Assembly: GCF_030695085.1 (NCBI RefSeq)
Contig: NZ_JAUYTS010000204.1
Coordinates: 1 to 39,442 of the forward strand
From: Falsiroseomonas sp.
GTDB taxonomy: Bacteria; Pseudomonadota; Alphaproteobacteria; Acetobacterales; Acetobacteraceae
Reading direction: 5' to 3'
DNA length: 39,442 nt
The position numbers were made by a program, and so were the translations under genes. The stretch's first letter is position 1. Every line of letters begins with the position of its first letter. Positions 27,004-35,856 of this stretch are shown here, piece by piece. The notes beneath the pieces are model-generated. The model worked only from the letters and a program-made list of their open reading frames with translations, was not told the origin of the DNA and did not search any database.

Positions 27004-27908
27004 GGCACCGGGCCTATCACGAACAGCGCCTCCGGCACCCGCAGCAGGTCCCACAGCAGGGACAGCGCCACGGCCAGCACCAGCGCGCCGAGCAGGGCGC
27101 GCATTTCCTCGCCACGCAGCTTGGTGCCCATGGCGGCGCCGAACTGCGCGCCGGAAACACCGCCCGCCAGCAGCAGCAGCGTCAGCACGATATCGACGCT
27201 GCCGACCTGGATGGCCTGGAGGAAGGTGACGTTGGCGGTGACGAAGACCACCTGGAACAGCGAGGTGCCGATCACCACCGCGGTCGGCATGCCGAGCAGG
27301 TAGATCATCGCCGGCACCAGCATGAAGCCACCGCCAACGCCCATGATGGCGGACAGCACGCCGATGGCGAAGCCGATGCCGAGCGGCGGGATGACGGAGA
27401 TGTAGAGCCGCGACTTGCGGAACCGCATCTTGAAGGGCAGCCCGTGCATCCAGAGGTGCTCATGCAGCCGCGCCGGGCGGGCCCGCTTGCGCCGCAGGAT
27501 GGCGGCCAGGCTCTCGCGCACCATCAGCGCGCCGACGCTGCCCAGCACCACCACGTAGAAAATGGCCACCGCCAGATCGACCTGCCCGGCGCGGCGAAGC
27601 CAGGCGAACAGTTGCACGCCGACCAATGAGCCGAAGAAGCCGCCGATGATGAGCACCGCGCCCATTCGAAAATCGACATTGCCGCGACGCCATTGCGCGA
27701 TCAGGCCGGAGACGGAGGCGCCGAGCGTCTGGTTGGCGCCGGAGCCGACGGCGACGGTCGAGGGAATGCCGATGAGGATCAGCAGCGGCGTCAACAGGAA
27801 CCCGCCGCCGACGCCGAACAGGCCCGAGAGCCAGCCCACGCCAAAGCCGATGCCCAGCAACAGCAGGGCATCGACCGACATTTCGGCAATCGGGAGATAG
27901 ACCTGCAT
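27000..27908 (-). CDS. TauE/SafE (TSUP) family permease
   Basis: The 302-residue inner-membrane protein has two related halves, each with a Gly-rich motif: GLFGVGGGFLLTPLLI and AIMGVGGGFMLVPAMI. About eight helices are visible. TSUP members export sulfite, sulfoacetate or other sulfur or carbon acids; the substrate cannot be told here. The start at 27908 (MQVYLPIAEM) is chosen for family fit. It heads the operon with the TIGR02186 protein and the stress protein. Confidence 0.92.
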   Translation of the reverse strand: MQVYLPIAEMSVDALLLLGIGFGVGWLSGLFGVGGGFLLTPLLILIGIPSTVAVGSGANQTLGASVSGLIAQWRRGNVDFRMGAVLIIGGFFGSLVGVQLFAWLRRAGQVDLAVAIFYVVVLGSVGALMVRESLAAILRRKRARPARLHEHLWMHGLPFKMRFRKSRLYISVIPPLGIGFAIGVLSAIMGVGGGFMLVPAMIYLLGMPTAVVIGTSLFQVVFVTANVTFLQAIQVGSVDIVLTLLLLAGGVSGAQFGAAMGTKLRGEEMRALLGALVLAVALSLLWDLLRVPEALFVIGPVP

Positions 27909-28125
27909 TCCGCTGGGGAGTCTCGACTGGCGGCGTGGCAACAAGAGGGCGGATATCAACCTCCGCGTCCATGCCCGCAACCCGGAAGGGAGGAATGAAT
28001 CCAATCGTTGCGGTCAGATCGGCGTGCGCGGCCCGGTGCGTGACACCCGCATGACGCCGCGCGAAGCCGCATGACCGCACGCACCCGATCGGCTATGCGC
28101 GCGGCATGCATAGGGGGACAGGGCG

Positions 28126-29679
28126 ATGATCCGCCGCCGTCAGCTTCTGGCCAGCCTGCCGCTCGCCGCCCCTGCCCTGCGCGCGGCCGCGGCGCAGGCG
28201 TCCGCGCGCGTCGCGCTGCTGCACCTGAATGATTTCCATAGCCGGCATGAGGGCACGCAAGCCTCCGGCGCCGCCTGCCGCACGGGGGCGCCCTGCGGCG
28301 GCGGCGCGGCGCGGCTGGTGGCCAGTTTCCACGCGGCGCGCCACGCGGCGGTGGCGGAAGGGCGCGGCGTGCTGGCGCTGGATGCGGGGGACCAGTTCCT
28401 CGGCAGCCTGTTCTACACGCGGCACAAGGGGCTGGCCGAGGCGGCGGTGCAGCGGCAATGGGGCGTGCAGGCGATGGCGCCCGGCAACCATGATTTCAAT
28501 GGCGGGCCGGAGGCGCTGGCCAGCTTCGCCCGCGCCCTCGGTGCGCCGCTGCTCGCCGCCAACATGGATGTGGCGCGGGAGCCGGCGCTGGCGGGGCTGG
28601 TGGCGCCGTTCGCCGTCTTCACGGTGGGTGGCGCGCGAATCGGCGTGATCGGGCTGACGCTGGAGACCACGCCGCAGATCTCCTCCCCCGGTCCCAACCT
28701 CCGCTTCACCGCGGCGGAGGAAGCCGCCGCGCGGGCCATCGCCGCCATCCGCGCCGGCGGCCCGGCCACCATCCTGGTGCTGTCGCATCGCGGGGTGGGG
28801 GCGGATCGCGCCCTGGCGGCGGCGGTGCCGGGCATCGACGTGATCATCGGCGGCCATTCCCACACGCTGGTCAGCCCGCCGCTGCTGATGGAGGGCGCGG
28901 ATCGCCCGGTGCGGATCGTGCAGGCCGGGGCGCTCGGCCGCTGGCGCGGGCGGCTTGATCTCGACCTCGCCAGCGATGGCCGCGTCGCGGCGCATGGCGG
29001 CGGGGCGGAGGAGATCACGGAGGCGATGCCGCAGGACCCGGCCACGGCGGCCCTGGTGGCGCGATTCGCCGAACCGCTGGCCGCGATGCGCGCCGAATTC
29101 GTCGCACAATCGGCCGGTGGGCTGCAGAACACCACCTGCCGCATGGGCGAATGCGCCGTGGGCAACCTGCTGGCCGATGCGCTGCTGCGCGCCGTGCCGC
29201 GGGCCGACCTGGCGCTGACCAATGCCGGCAGCATCCGCACCGGGCTGCCCGACGGCGCCATCACACTGGGCGATGTGCTGAGCACGCTGCCCTTCTCCAA
29301 CACCCTGGCCACCGTGCGGCTGCGCGGGCGGGATCTGCTGGCGGCGCTGGAGAATGGTGTCTCCACCCCCGGCAGCGGGCGGTTTCCGCAGGTGGCGGGG
29401 CTGGCCTTCAGCTGGAACCCGCTGGCGCCCGCCGGGCAGCGCATCGGCGAGGCCCGCATCACCACCACCCGCCGCCCCGGCCCGATCGATCCGGAGGCGG
29501 ATTACCTGCTGGCGACCAATGATTTCGTCCGCCGTGGCGGCGATGGCTACACCATGCTGCGCGACCGGGCGCTGGAGGTCTATGACGAGGGCCAGCCGCT
29601 GGAGGATGCCTTCGCCGCGCATCTGGCCGCGCTCGGCCAGGTGGCGCCGCGGCTCGATGGCCGCATCGCGCTGCGCTAG
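28126..29679 (+). CDS. UshA-like 5'-nucleotidase / metallophosphatase, exported
   Basis: The 517-residue protein begins with a possible Tat-type signal (RRRQLLAS, then AQA). The calcineurin-like part has LNDFH (Asp36, His38), GDQF (87-90), GNHDF (119-123), SHRG (219-222) and GGHSH (241-245). The C-terminal 5'-nucleotidase domain has MGECAVGNLLADAL (339-352) and RRGGDGYTML. It would free nucleosides and phosphate outside the cytoplasm. The start at 28126 has GGGGGA about 8 nt upstream. Its stop overlaps that of the convergent MgtC-type gene by 4 nt. Soluble SoxB-like relatives exist, but no sox gene is near. Confidence 0.92.
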   Translation: MIRRRQLLASLPLAAPALRAAAAQASARVALLHLNDFHSRHEGTQASGAACRTGAPCGGGAARLVASFHAARHAAVAEGRGVLALDAGDQFLGSLFYTRHKGLAEAAVQRQWGVQAMAPGNHDFNGGPEALASFARALGAPLLAANMDVAREPALAGLVAPFAVFTVGGARIGVIGLTLETTPQISSPGPNLRFTAAEEAAARAIAAIRAGGPATILVLSHRGVGADRALAAAVPGIDVIIGGHSHTLVSPPLLMEGADRPVRIVQAGALGRWRGRLDLDLASDGRVAAHGGGAEEITEAMPQDPATAALVARFAEPLAAMRAEFVAQSAGGLQNTTCRMGECAVGNLLADALLRAVPRADLALTNAGSIRTGLPDGAITLGDVLSTLPFSNTLATVRLRGRDLLAALENGVSTPGSGRFPQVAGLAFSWNPLAPAGQRIGEARITTTRRPGPIDPEADYLLATNDFVRRGGDGYTMLRDRALEVYDEGQPLEDAFAAHLAALGQVAPRLDGRIALR

Positions 29680-30917
29680 ACCAGGAAATACGCGGCGCCG
29701 CCAGTGCCCAGCGCCGCCAGCGTGGCGCCTGCCAGGGGCCAGGCGAAAGCGCGCGGCCCGGCGAGGGAGGCCAGTAGCAGCCGGCCCATCGCATTCGCCG
29801 CCAGCGCCGCCAGCACCGCCTGGCCGATGGCGGCGCGCGGAATCGAGTCGCCCAGCCGCAGGGCGCTCAGCACCGCGACATCGACATCGAACACCGCCGA
29901 CAGCGCGGAACTGCCCAGCAGGCTGCCCGCGCCGAACTGGCCGACCAGCGCGGCGCTGGCGGTGGAGACCACGGCGAAGCCGGCGGCGAAGACCAGCAGC
30001 GGCACCAGGTCAAAGGGATTGCGGGCCAGGCCGGCCGCATCCGCCGCGCCGCCGCCGCGCCAGATCAGCAGCCCGCCACAAATGGCGAAGGTCAGCGCCG
30101 CGGTAAGCGCCGCCGGCGCCATCGCCGGCAGCACGGCCGGATTGAGGATCAGCACCAGCCCCACCACCCGCAGGACGGAGACCATGCCCGCCAGCGCCGC
30201 CGCCCCGGCCATCGGTCCGCCGGACGCACCCGCCGCCGCGCTGCGGGCGAAGGCCACGGTGACGGCGGTGGAGGACACCACCGCCCCAAGCAGCCCGCCC
30301 GCCAGCACGCCGCGCCGCGGCCCCAGGATGCGGGCGGCGATGTAGGCGATGTAGGAGATGGTCGCCGTCAGGACGGTGAAGAACCAGATCTCGCGCGGGT
30401 TCAGGCCGCCCCAGGGGTCGATGGTGCGGTCCGGCAGCAGCGGCAGGATGATCATGGTCATCACCGCCAGCATCAGCGCCGATCGCAGTTCCACCCAGGA
30501 TAGCCGCTTCACCGCCCGGTGCAGCACCTCCCGGCTCGCCAGCACCGCGGCCAGCGCGGCGCCGCCGGCCGCCGCCGCGCGCTGGTCGCCGGCCACCGCC
30601 AGCGCGCCGAGGGCGAAGGTGCACAGGCCGACAATGGCGCTGGTGGCGCTGAGGTTGTTCTCCGCCACCGCCTCCCGCGCCTGGAACCAGCCGAACACCA
30701 GGGCGAAGCCGAGGAAGCCCGCCGCCAGGACCAGCCCCGAGCCGAGGCTGGCCGCCAGCGCGGCGCAGATGGCGCCCAGCAGGGCCGAGATGGCATAGGT
30801 GCGGATGCCCGCGGTGCGGCGGCCATCCGCCTCCTCCCGCTCCCGCCAGCCGCGCTCCAGCCCGACCAGCAGGCCGATGGCCAGCGCGACGCCGAAGCGG
30901 AGGATCAGGTCATCCAT
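29676..30917 (-). CDS. MgtC/SapB-DUF4010 membrane protein
   Basis: The 413-residue inner-membrane protein has an MgtC-type N-terminal half (RFGVALAIGLLVGLERGW, GIRTYAISALLGAI) and a DUF4010-type C-terminal half (GVLAGGLLGAVVSSTAVTVAFAR, GSSALSAVFDVDVAVLS). About twelve helices are visible. MgtC proteins affect Mg2+ limitation and pH stress in some species; the long DUF4010 form is uncharacterised. The start at 30917 has GAGGA close upstream. It is a single gene. Confidence 0.88.
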   Translation of the reverse strand: MDDLILRFGVALAIGLLVGLERGWREREEADGRRTAGIRTYAISALLGAICAALAASLGSGLVLAAGFLGFALVFGWFQAREAVAENNLSATSAIVGLCTFALGALAVAGDQRAAAAGGAALAAVLASREVLHRAVKRLSWVELRSALMLAVMTMIILPLLPDRTIDPWGGLNPREIWFFTVLTATISYIAYIAARILGPRRGVLAGGLLGAVVSSTAVTVAFARSAAAGASGGPMAGAAALAGMVSVLRVVGLVLILNPAVLPAMAPAALTAALTFAICGGLLIWRGGGAADAAGLARNPFDLVPLLVFAAGFAVVSTASAALVGQFGAGSLLGSSALSAVFDVDVAVLSALRLGDSIPRAAIGQAVLAALAANAMGRLLLASLAGPRAFAWPLAGATLAALGTGGAAYFLV

Positions 30918-30948
30918 GCGTCCTCATGCCGCAGCGCGCGGCGGGACG

Positions 30949-31572
30949 CTACTCCGGCCGCGCCGGCTGATGCGCCAGATGGTGCGCCAGCGCGGCTATG
31001 GCGTCGTCCGACACGCCATACATCACGGCATTCATGTTGGTGTCCGTGCCACGGCGCTGGCTGTCGCGGTACTGCGCCAGGGTGTGGCGCAGGAAATCCT
31101 CCCGCTGCCCGGCGATGCGGGGGATCTGGTTGCGGCCGCTATAGTCCGGCAGGTGGCAGACGCCGCAATTCAGGGCGGTGGAAAGTGCCCGGCCGCGTTC
31201 CGCCAGCGCCGCATCGCGCGGTGCCAGGTCGGGCGGCGCCACGGCGCGCAGGCTGGCGTAATGCGCCGCCAGATCCTCCACCGCCTGGTCCTCCAGCCCC
31301 TGCGACAGTTCGTTCATCGGCGCCGCCTGGCGCAGGCCTTCGCGGAACAGGATCATCTGCAGGGTGATGAACTCCGCCGGCTGCCCGGCCAGCGAGGGGA
31401 TATTCGCCAACTCGCTGACCCCGGCCGCACCGTGGCAACTCGCGCAGTTCCGTTCGGCGGCGATGGCGGCCCCCCGCGCCGCATCCTGCGCGACAGCGGG
31501 GCTGAGGGCGGGGGGGGTGAAGGTAGCGGCGGCCAGGACGACCGCCGGCAGGGCGATTCGAAGAAGAATCAC
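30949..31572 (-). CDS. Exported dihaem cytochrome c (c4-like), GTG start
   Basis: The 207-residue product has a signal peptide (ending near VAQDA, residue 28) and two haem sites, CASCH (43-47) and CGVCH (136-140). Candidate Met axial ligands are in APMNELS (about Met86) and NMNAVMYG. The two halves are related, as in cytochrome c4. It starts with GTG at 31572, which overlaps the dehydrogenase stop in GTGA, so it is coupled to it. It most likely takes electrons from the dehydrogenase to the respiratory chain. Confidence 0.92.
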   Translation of the reverse strand: MILLRIALPAVVLAAATFTPPALSPAVAQDAARGAAIAAERNCASCHGAAGVSELANIPSLAGQPAEFITLQMILFREGLRQAAPMNELSQGLEDQAVEDLAAHYASLRAVAPPDLAPRDAALAERGRALSTALNCGVCHLPDYSGRNQIPRIAGQREDFLRHTLAQYRDSQRRGTDTNMNAVMYGVSDDAIAALAHHLAHQPARPE

Positions 31573-32795
31573 TGGCGGTAGGTGATCCGGTAGATCGCGC
31601 CATACTGTTCTTCCGCCACCAGCAGCGACCCGTCGCCCAGCACATGCACATCGACCGGGCGGCCGAGGAAGCGCTGGTTCGCATCATCGCGCAGGCCCTG
31701 CAGGAAGGGCTCCACCGCGGTGACGCGGCCTTCGCCGTCCAGCTTCGCCACCACCACGTCGAAGCCGCTCAGCTGCTCGCGATTCCAGGACCCGCGGCGG
31801 GCGATGAAGATCTGGTTGCGATAGGCCTCGGGGAACATGGTGCCGGTGTAGAAGCGCATGCCGAGTGCGGCGGTATGCGGGCCGAGCATCGCGGCAGGCT
31901 GTTCGAATTCGCTGCAGTTACGCTGTGCCGGCGCGCCCGGATCGGCCCAGTCGCCGACGCAGTAGGGGAAGCCGTGATCCTCCCCGCTGCGGCGGATGCG
32001 GTGCAGCGTATCGTTCGGCAGGTCGTTGCCGGCCCAGTCGCGGCCGTTGTTGGTGGCCCACAGCTCCCGCGTCTGCGGGTGCAGCGCCATGCCGACGCTG
32101 TTGCGGATGCCGCGCGCCTCGATCCGCCGGTCGCTGCCATCGGGGCGGAAGGAGACCAGCAGGGCGAACCTGTCGCGGTCGAAGTCGCAGATGTTACAGG
32201 GCACGCCGACATTCATGTACAGGCGCCCATCCGGCCCGGTGGTGACGAATTTCCAGCCGTGATGCTCCTCGGTCGGCAGGTCGAAGGCGGCGGTCAGGTC
32301 GGTGCCGCTGCCGGGATTGTCCAGATTCTGCTCGATATTGTCGAAGCGCAGCACCCGGTTGATGGCGACGACGTACAGATTGCCATCCAGCACCGCGAGG
32401 CCGTTGGGCTGGGTCAGCCCCTGCAGCAGCGTGCGGGTGCGGGTGGTGCCGTCCGCGTTGCGGGTGATGGCATAGACCCGGCCGATGGTACGGCTGCCGG
32501 CGAAGATGGTGCCATTCGGCCCCTCCGCCATCATGCGCGCGCCGGGAATGCCATGGGCGTAGATCTCGGCGGTGAAGCCCTGCGGCAGGCGGATGGAGGA
32601 CAGCGGCAGCTGGTCCCGCGGCGTCACGGTCAGGCGTGGGGCGTGCGGCGCCAGGTTGGGCGCCATGCCGCTGCCTTCGCGGCCGCTGGCCCAGGCGGGG
32701 GCAGGGGCGGCGGCAGGAGCCTGCTGGGCCTGGACAGCCGGCGCCAGCAGAAGCGCCGCAAGCATCCCGGCCGCGGCGAAACGGGTTCGGACCAT
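31569..32795 (-). CDS. PQQ-type soluble sugar / L-sorbosone dehydrogenase-like protein
   Basis: The 408-residue protein has a signal peptide (to about VQAQQ, 25), then the six-bladed quinoprotein glucose/sorbosone dehydrogenase fold: LPQGFTAEIYAHGIPGARMMAEGPNG, TQPNGLAVLDGNLYVVAINR, RGIRNSVGMALHPQTRELWATNNGRDW, GSWNREQLSGFDV and GRPVDVHVLGDGSLLVAEEQYGAIYRI. Such enzymes oxidise aldoses in the periplasm. Its cofactor is assumed; PQQ synthesis genes are not in the window. The start at 32795 has GGAGGGGAT upstream. It shares its transcript with a dihaem cytochrome, a normal acceptor pair. Confidence 0.9.
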   Translation of the reverse strand: MVRTRFAAAGMLAALLLAPAVQAQQAPAAAPAPAWASGREGSGMAPNLAPHAPRLTVTPRDQLPLSSIRLPQGFTAEIYAHGIPGARMMAEGPNGTIFAGSRTIGRVYAITRNADGTTRTRTLLQGLTQPNGLAVLDGNLYVVAINRVLRFDNIEQNLDNPGSGTDLTAAFDLPTEEHHGWKFVTTGPDGRLYMNVGVPCNICDFDRDRFALLVSFRPDGSDRRIEARGIRNSVGMALHPQTRELWATNNGRDWAGNDLPNDTLHRIRRSGEDHGFPYCVGDWADPGAPAQRNCSEFEQPAAMLGPHTAALGMRFYTGTMFPEAYRNQIFIARRGSWNREQLSGFDVVVAKLDGEGRVTAVEPFLQGLRDDANQRFLGRPVDVHVLGDGSLLVAEEQYGAIYRITYRQ

Positions 32796-32841
32796 GTCGG
32801 TATCCCCTCCATGCGGATCTTGGCGACCCGCTTCGGTGTGC

Positions 32842-32871
32842 AGGATGCAACCAGCGCGCGCGGCAGTTCAA
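32842..32871 (-). promoter_or_regulatory. Weak promoter candidate of the sugar dehydrogenase operon
   Basis: Minus strand TTGAAC (32871-32866), 18 nt, CATCCT (32847-32842). It is about 50 nt before the start and just downstream of the LacI-type operator, which would sit at its -35 flank. Confidence 0.3.
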
Positions 32872-32878
32872 GACGCAG

Positions 32879-32892
32879 TGCAACCGGTTGCG
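32879..32892. promoter_or_regulatory. LacI/GalR-type operator candidate
   Basis: TGCAACCGGTTGCG agrees with the family consensus TGNAANCGNTTNCA at every fixed base except the last, and holds a perfect 12-bp palindrome (32880-32891). It lies in the divergent region between the sugar dehydrogenase operon and the DUF938 gene. A half-site GGTTGCA occurs closer to the dehydrogenase start. No LacI-type gene is in the window. Confidence 0.45.
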
Positions 32893-32938
32893 ATGACGGA
32901 CGGTTGACGTCTTCGCCAGCACGGCCGAAACGGCCCTG

Positions 32939-33574
32939 ATGACCCCCATTGGCGACCCGCGCCGCACCGCCCCCGCCGCTGCCCGCAACCGGGACCCGAT
33001 CCTGGCCGCGCTGCGCCCGCTGCTGCCGCAGGCGGGCCTGGTGCTGGAGATTGCCAGCGGCAGCGGCGAGCATGTGCTGCATCTGGCGCAGGCGCTGCCG
33101 GGCCTGGTGTTCCAGCCGAGCGACCCGGAAGCCGATGCCCGCGCCAGCATCGATGCCTGGTGTGCCGGCCAGCCCAACATCCGCCCCGCGCTGGCGCTGG
33201 ATGCCGCCGCGGCCAACTGGCCGCTGGACCGGGCGGATGCGGTGGTCTGCATCAACATGATCCACATCGCGCCCTGGGCCGCCACGCCCGGCCTGCTGCA
33301 CGGCGCGGCCCGCATCCTGCCCGCAGGCGCGCCGCTGGTGCTGTACGGCCCCTATCTCCAGGCCGGGGTGGAGACAGCGCCCAGCAACCTCGATTTCGAC
33401 GCCAGCCTGCGCGCCCGCGACCCGGCCTGGGGCCTGCGGCGGCTGGAGGATGTGGCGGAGGTCGCGGCGACGGCGGGCTTCGGTGCGCCATGCGTCACGC
33501 CGATGCCGGCGAACAACCTGCTGGTGGCGTTCCGGCGGGGCTCGAATCTGTCAGGCGCAGATAGAAGCGTCTGA
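32939..33574 (+). CDS. DUF938 SAM-dependent methyltransferase-like protein
   Basis: The 211-residue soluble protein has methyltransferase motif I EIASGSGEHVLHLA (37-50), SDPEADARASIDAW, INMIHIAPW and YGPYLQAGVETAPSN, all typical of DUF938. The substrate is unknown. TTGACG (32904-32909) is a possible -35 whose start point would be near the ATG itself, so the message might be leaderless. The last codons and stop lie inside a 15-bp hairpin (33544-33581). It is divergent from the dehydrogenase operon. Confidence 0.88.
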   Translation: MTPIGDPRRTAPAAARNRDPILAALRPLLPQAGLVLEIASGSGEHVLHLAQALPGLVFQPSDPEADARASIDAWCAGQPNIRPALALDAAAANWPLDRADAVVCINMIHIAPWAATPGLLHGAARILPAGAPLVLYGPYLQAGVETAPSNLDFDASLRARDPAWGLRRLEDVAEVAATAGFGAPCVTPMPANNLLVAFRRGSNLSGADRSV

Positions 33575-33581
33575 CAGATTC
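33544..33581. terminator. Long hairpin over the DUF938 stop codon
   Basis: GAATCTGTCAG (33544-33554) and CTGACAGATTC (33571-33581) pair perfectly and GCGC/GCGT extends the stem to 15 bp (one G-U) with an 8-nt loop. An AT-richer stretch with TTGTTTT follows at 33589-33595. It spans the stop codon at 33572-33574. It probably ends or protects the transcript. Confidence 0.5.
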
Positions 33582-33638
33582 TAGCCTATTGTTTTCAGGT
33601 CTTTCGGCGATTCGCCTAAGACGATCACACCCTATGGT

Positions 33639-33842
33639 TCAGCCCTCGCGACGCAGCAGGCGGCGGCGCGCCTCGCGCAGTTCATCCTGCCGCGAGGCCT
33701 CCGTCGCCGGCTGGCCGCGCTGATCCTCCAGCACGATCTCGATGCTGCGGGGCTTGGCGCAGCCGGCATCCGCGAAGGCCGAAAGCGGGGCGAGCCAGAC
33801 GGCCATGAGGCCGGTGACGGCGGCGCGGCGGATGGTGCGCAT
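33639..33842 (-). CDS. Small secreted hypothetical protein
   Basis: A 67-residue frame with a good signal peptide (MRTIRRAAVTGLMAVWLAPLSAFADA) and a short charged mature part rich in Arg/Glu, with one Cys. AAGGA lies about 9 nt before the ATG at 33842. It is convergent with DUF938 and downstream of EI on the same strand. I do not recognise it; the signal peptide and ribosome site are the only support. Confidence 0.55.
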   Translation of the reverse strand: MRTIRRAAVTGLMAVWLAPLSAFADAGCAKPRSIEIVLEDQRGQPATEASRQDELREARRRLLRREG

Positions 33843-33984
33843 GCGGCAGGTCCTTCAACCTTGGTGCCCGCTCATTCCGCCGGCGTGCCGGGGCACATGG
33901 GTGGCCCCCGCATGGCAACAAAGTGGCCGCCCATCACGCCGCCGTGATACTGGGCGTTTTCCCTGACCCCAGCGCAGCCACGCC

Positions 33985-35817
33985 TCAGCCGCGTTCCGTC
34001 ACGCCCGTGGCAAAGCCATCGACCAGTTCGCGGATCCGCGCCGGGTCCGACTGCTCCATCACCCGCCGGGCAAAGCGCGCGCAATCGCCGATATCCAGCG
34101 CGCGAACCGCCTGCTTCACGCGGGGAATCGCGCTGGCATTCATCGACAGGCAGCGGATGCCGAGGCCCAGCAGCAGCGGCACCAGCCGTGGATTGCCGCC
34201 CATCTCGCCACAGACGGAAACCGGCATGCGCAGCCGCAGCGCGGCCTCGGTCGCGAATTGCATCAGCCGCAGCACCGCCGGGTGCAGCGGGTCGTACAGA
34301 TGGCTGACCTCGGCATCGCCGCGATCCACCGCCAGCGTGTACATCGCCAGGTCATTGGTGCCGATGGCGAAGAAATCGGCCTCCAGCGCGATGGCATCGG
34401 CCGCCAGCGCGGCACCCGGCGTCTCGATCATCGCGCCCAGTTCGGGCAGTTTCTCCGGCAGCTTCTCGCCGCGCCGGCGCAGGCGGCGGGCGACGCGTTC
34501 ATAGATCTCGCGCGCCTGCTTCACCTCGGCCGGGATGGTCACCATCGGCAGCAGCACGCGCACCACGCTGTCCGGCACCGCACCGGCCACCCGCAGGATG
34601 GCGGCGAACTGCGCCTCCAGCAGTTCCGGCCGCTTCAGCAACATGCGGATGCCGCGCAGGCCGAGGGCCGGGTTGGGGCTGGAATGCAGCGGCTCGATCC
34701 CCGCCGCCAGCGCCTGCATGTCCTTCTCCCCACCCCAATCCAGCACGCGGATGGTGACGGGGTCGCCGGCCATGGCCTCGACGATCGGGGCGTAGGTGGC
34801 CATCTGGGCCTCCTCGTCCGGCAGATCCTCGCGGTTCATGAACAGGAATTCGGTTCGCAGCAGGCCGATACCCTGCGCGCCGGCCTGGGCGATCAGCGGC
34901 AATTCGGCTGGAATCTCCATGTTGGCGAGCAGTTCCACCTGCTCGCCATCCGTGGTCACCGCCGGCAGGCGCCGCAGTTTCGCGAGCCGCGTGCGTTCGC
35001 GGGCATAGCCGGCGACCTGGTCCTTGGCGTCCGCCAGGGTGGCGGCGGTGGGGTGGAGCGCAATGGTGCCGGCGGCGCCGTCCAGCACCATCTGGTCGCC
35101 GCGCCGCGCCGCCTCCGTCAGCCCATGCGCGCCGAGCACCGCCGGAATTCCCAGCGCGCGGAGCATGATGGCGGTATGCCCATCGGCGCCGCCCTCCTCC
35201 GTCGCCACGCCGGCGATGCGAGCGGGGTCGAGCAGCGCGGCATCGGCGGGCGTCACTTCCTCCGCCACCAGAATGGCGCCCTCGGGCACGTCCTTGAAGC
35301 TGCGGAAGGGGTTCTGGGTCAGGTTGCGGGTCAGGCGGCGGGCAATCTCCCGCACCTCCCCGGCGCGGCGGCGCAGTCCGGCCTTGTCGTCATCCTTCGC
35401 GGAGAGGATGACATCAGCGATCGCATCCGCCTCATCCGCCACGGCGGTCTCGGCGGCGAGCAAATTATGCTCGATCCGCTTGCGGGCGCCACGGATCAGG
35501 CGGCTGTCGCCCAGCATCATGGCGTAGGCATCGAGCAGCGGCTCGAGTTCTTCCTGCGCTTCCTCCGGCAGCACGCCGAGGCGCATCTTCAGCTTGGCCA
35601 CCTGCTTGCGGGAGGCGGTGACGGCTGCGGCCAGGCGCTGCTTTTCGCCATCCACCGCCGATTCGGCGATGGACCGGCGGGGGGCTTCGGCCGGCGGTTC
35701 CGTGGTGTCGAACACCGCGCCGATGGCGATGCCCTGCGACACCGGGATGCCCCGGATGACGGTTTCCTTGATGCGGCGCGGGGCGCGCTTCGGCGCTTCG
35801 GGCTTTTCCGCCTTCAT
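33985..35817 (-). CDS. ptsI: Phosphoenolpyruvate-protein phosphotransferase, enzyme I
   Basis: Enzyme I takes phosphate from PEP and gives it to HPr. The 610-residue protein has the helical HPr-binding part (about 60-160), the phosphohistidine domain with GGADGHTAIMLRALGIPAV (His214), and the PEP-binding TIM barrel with GIGLLRTEFLF, RVLDWGGEKD and VCGEMGGNP containing the catalytic Cys. There is no GAF domain, so it is not the PtsP/EI-Ntr form. A basic N-terminal tail of about 20 residues precedes the family start. It follows HPr by 39 nt and ends the cascade operon. Confidence 0.93.
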   Translation of the reverse strand: MKAEKPEAPKRAPRRIKETVIRGIPVSQGIAIGAVFDTTEPPAEAPRRSIAESAVDGEKQRLAAAVTASRKQVAKLKMRLGVLPEEAQEELEPLLDAYAMMLGDSRLIRGARKRIEHNLLAAETAVADEADAIADVILSAKDDDKAGLRRRAGEVREIARRLTRNLTQNPFRSFKDVPEGAILVAEEVTPADAALLDPARIAGVATEEGGADGHTAIMLRALGIPAVLGAHGLTEAARRGDQMVLDGAAGTIALHPTAATLADAKDQVAGYARERTRLAKLRRLPAVTTDGEQVELLANMEIPAELPLIAQAGAQGIGLLRTEFLFMNREDLPDEEAQMATYAPIVEAMAGDPVTIRVLDWGGEKDMQALAAGIEPLHSSPNPALGLRGIRMLLKRPELLEAQFAAILRVAGAVPDSVVRVLLPMVTIPAEVKQAREIYERVARRLRRRGEKLPEKLPELGAMIETPGAALAADAIALEADFFAIGTNDLAMYTLAVDRGDAEVSHLYDPLHPAVLRLMQFATEAALRLRMPVSVCGEMGGNPRLVPLLLGLGIRCLSMNASAIPRVKQAVRALDIGDCARFARRVMEQSDPARIRELVDGFATGVTERG

Positions 35818-35856
35818 CTGAGGCCCCGGCTGGTGTCCCGGCTGGCGTCCCGGATG

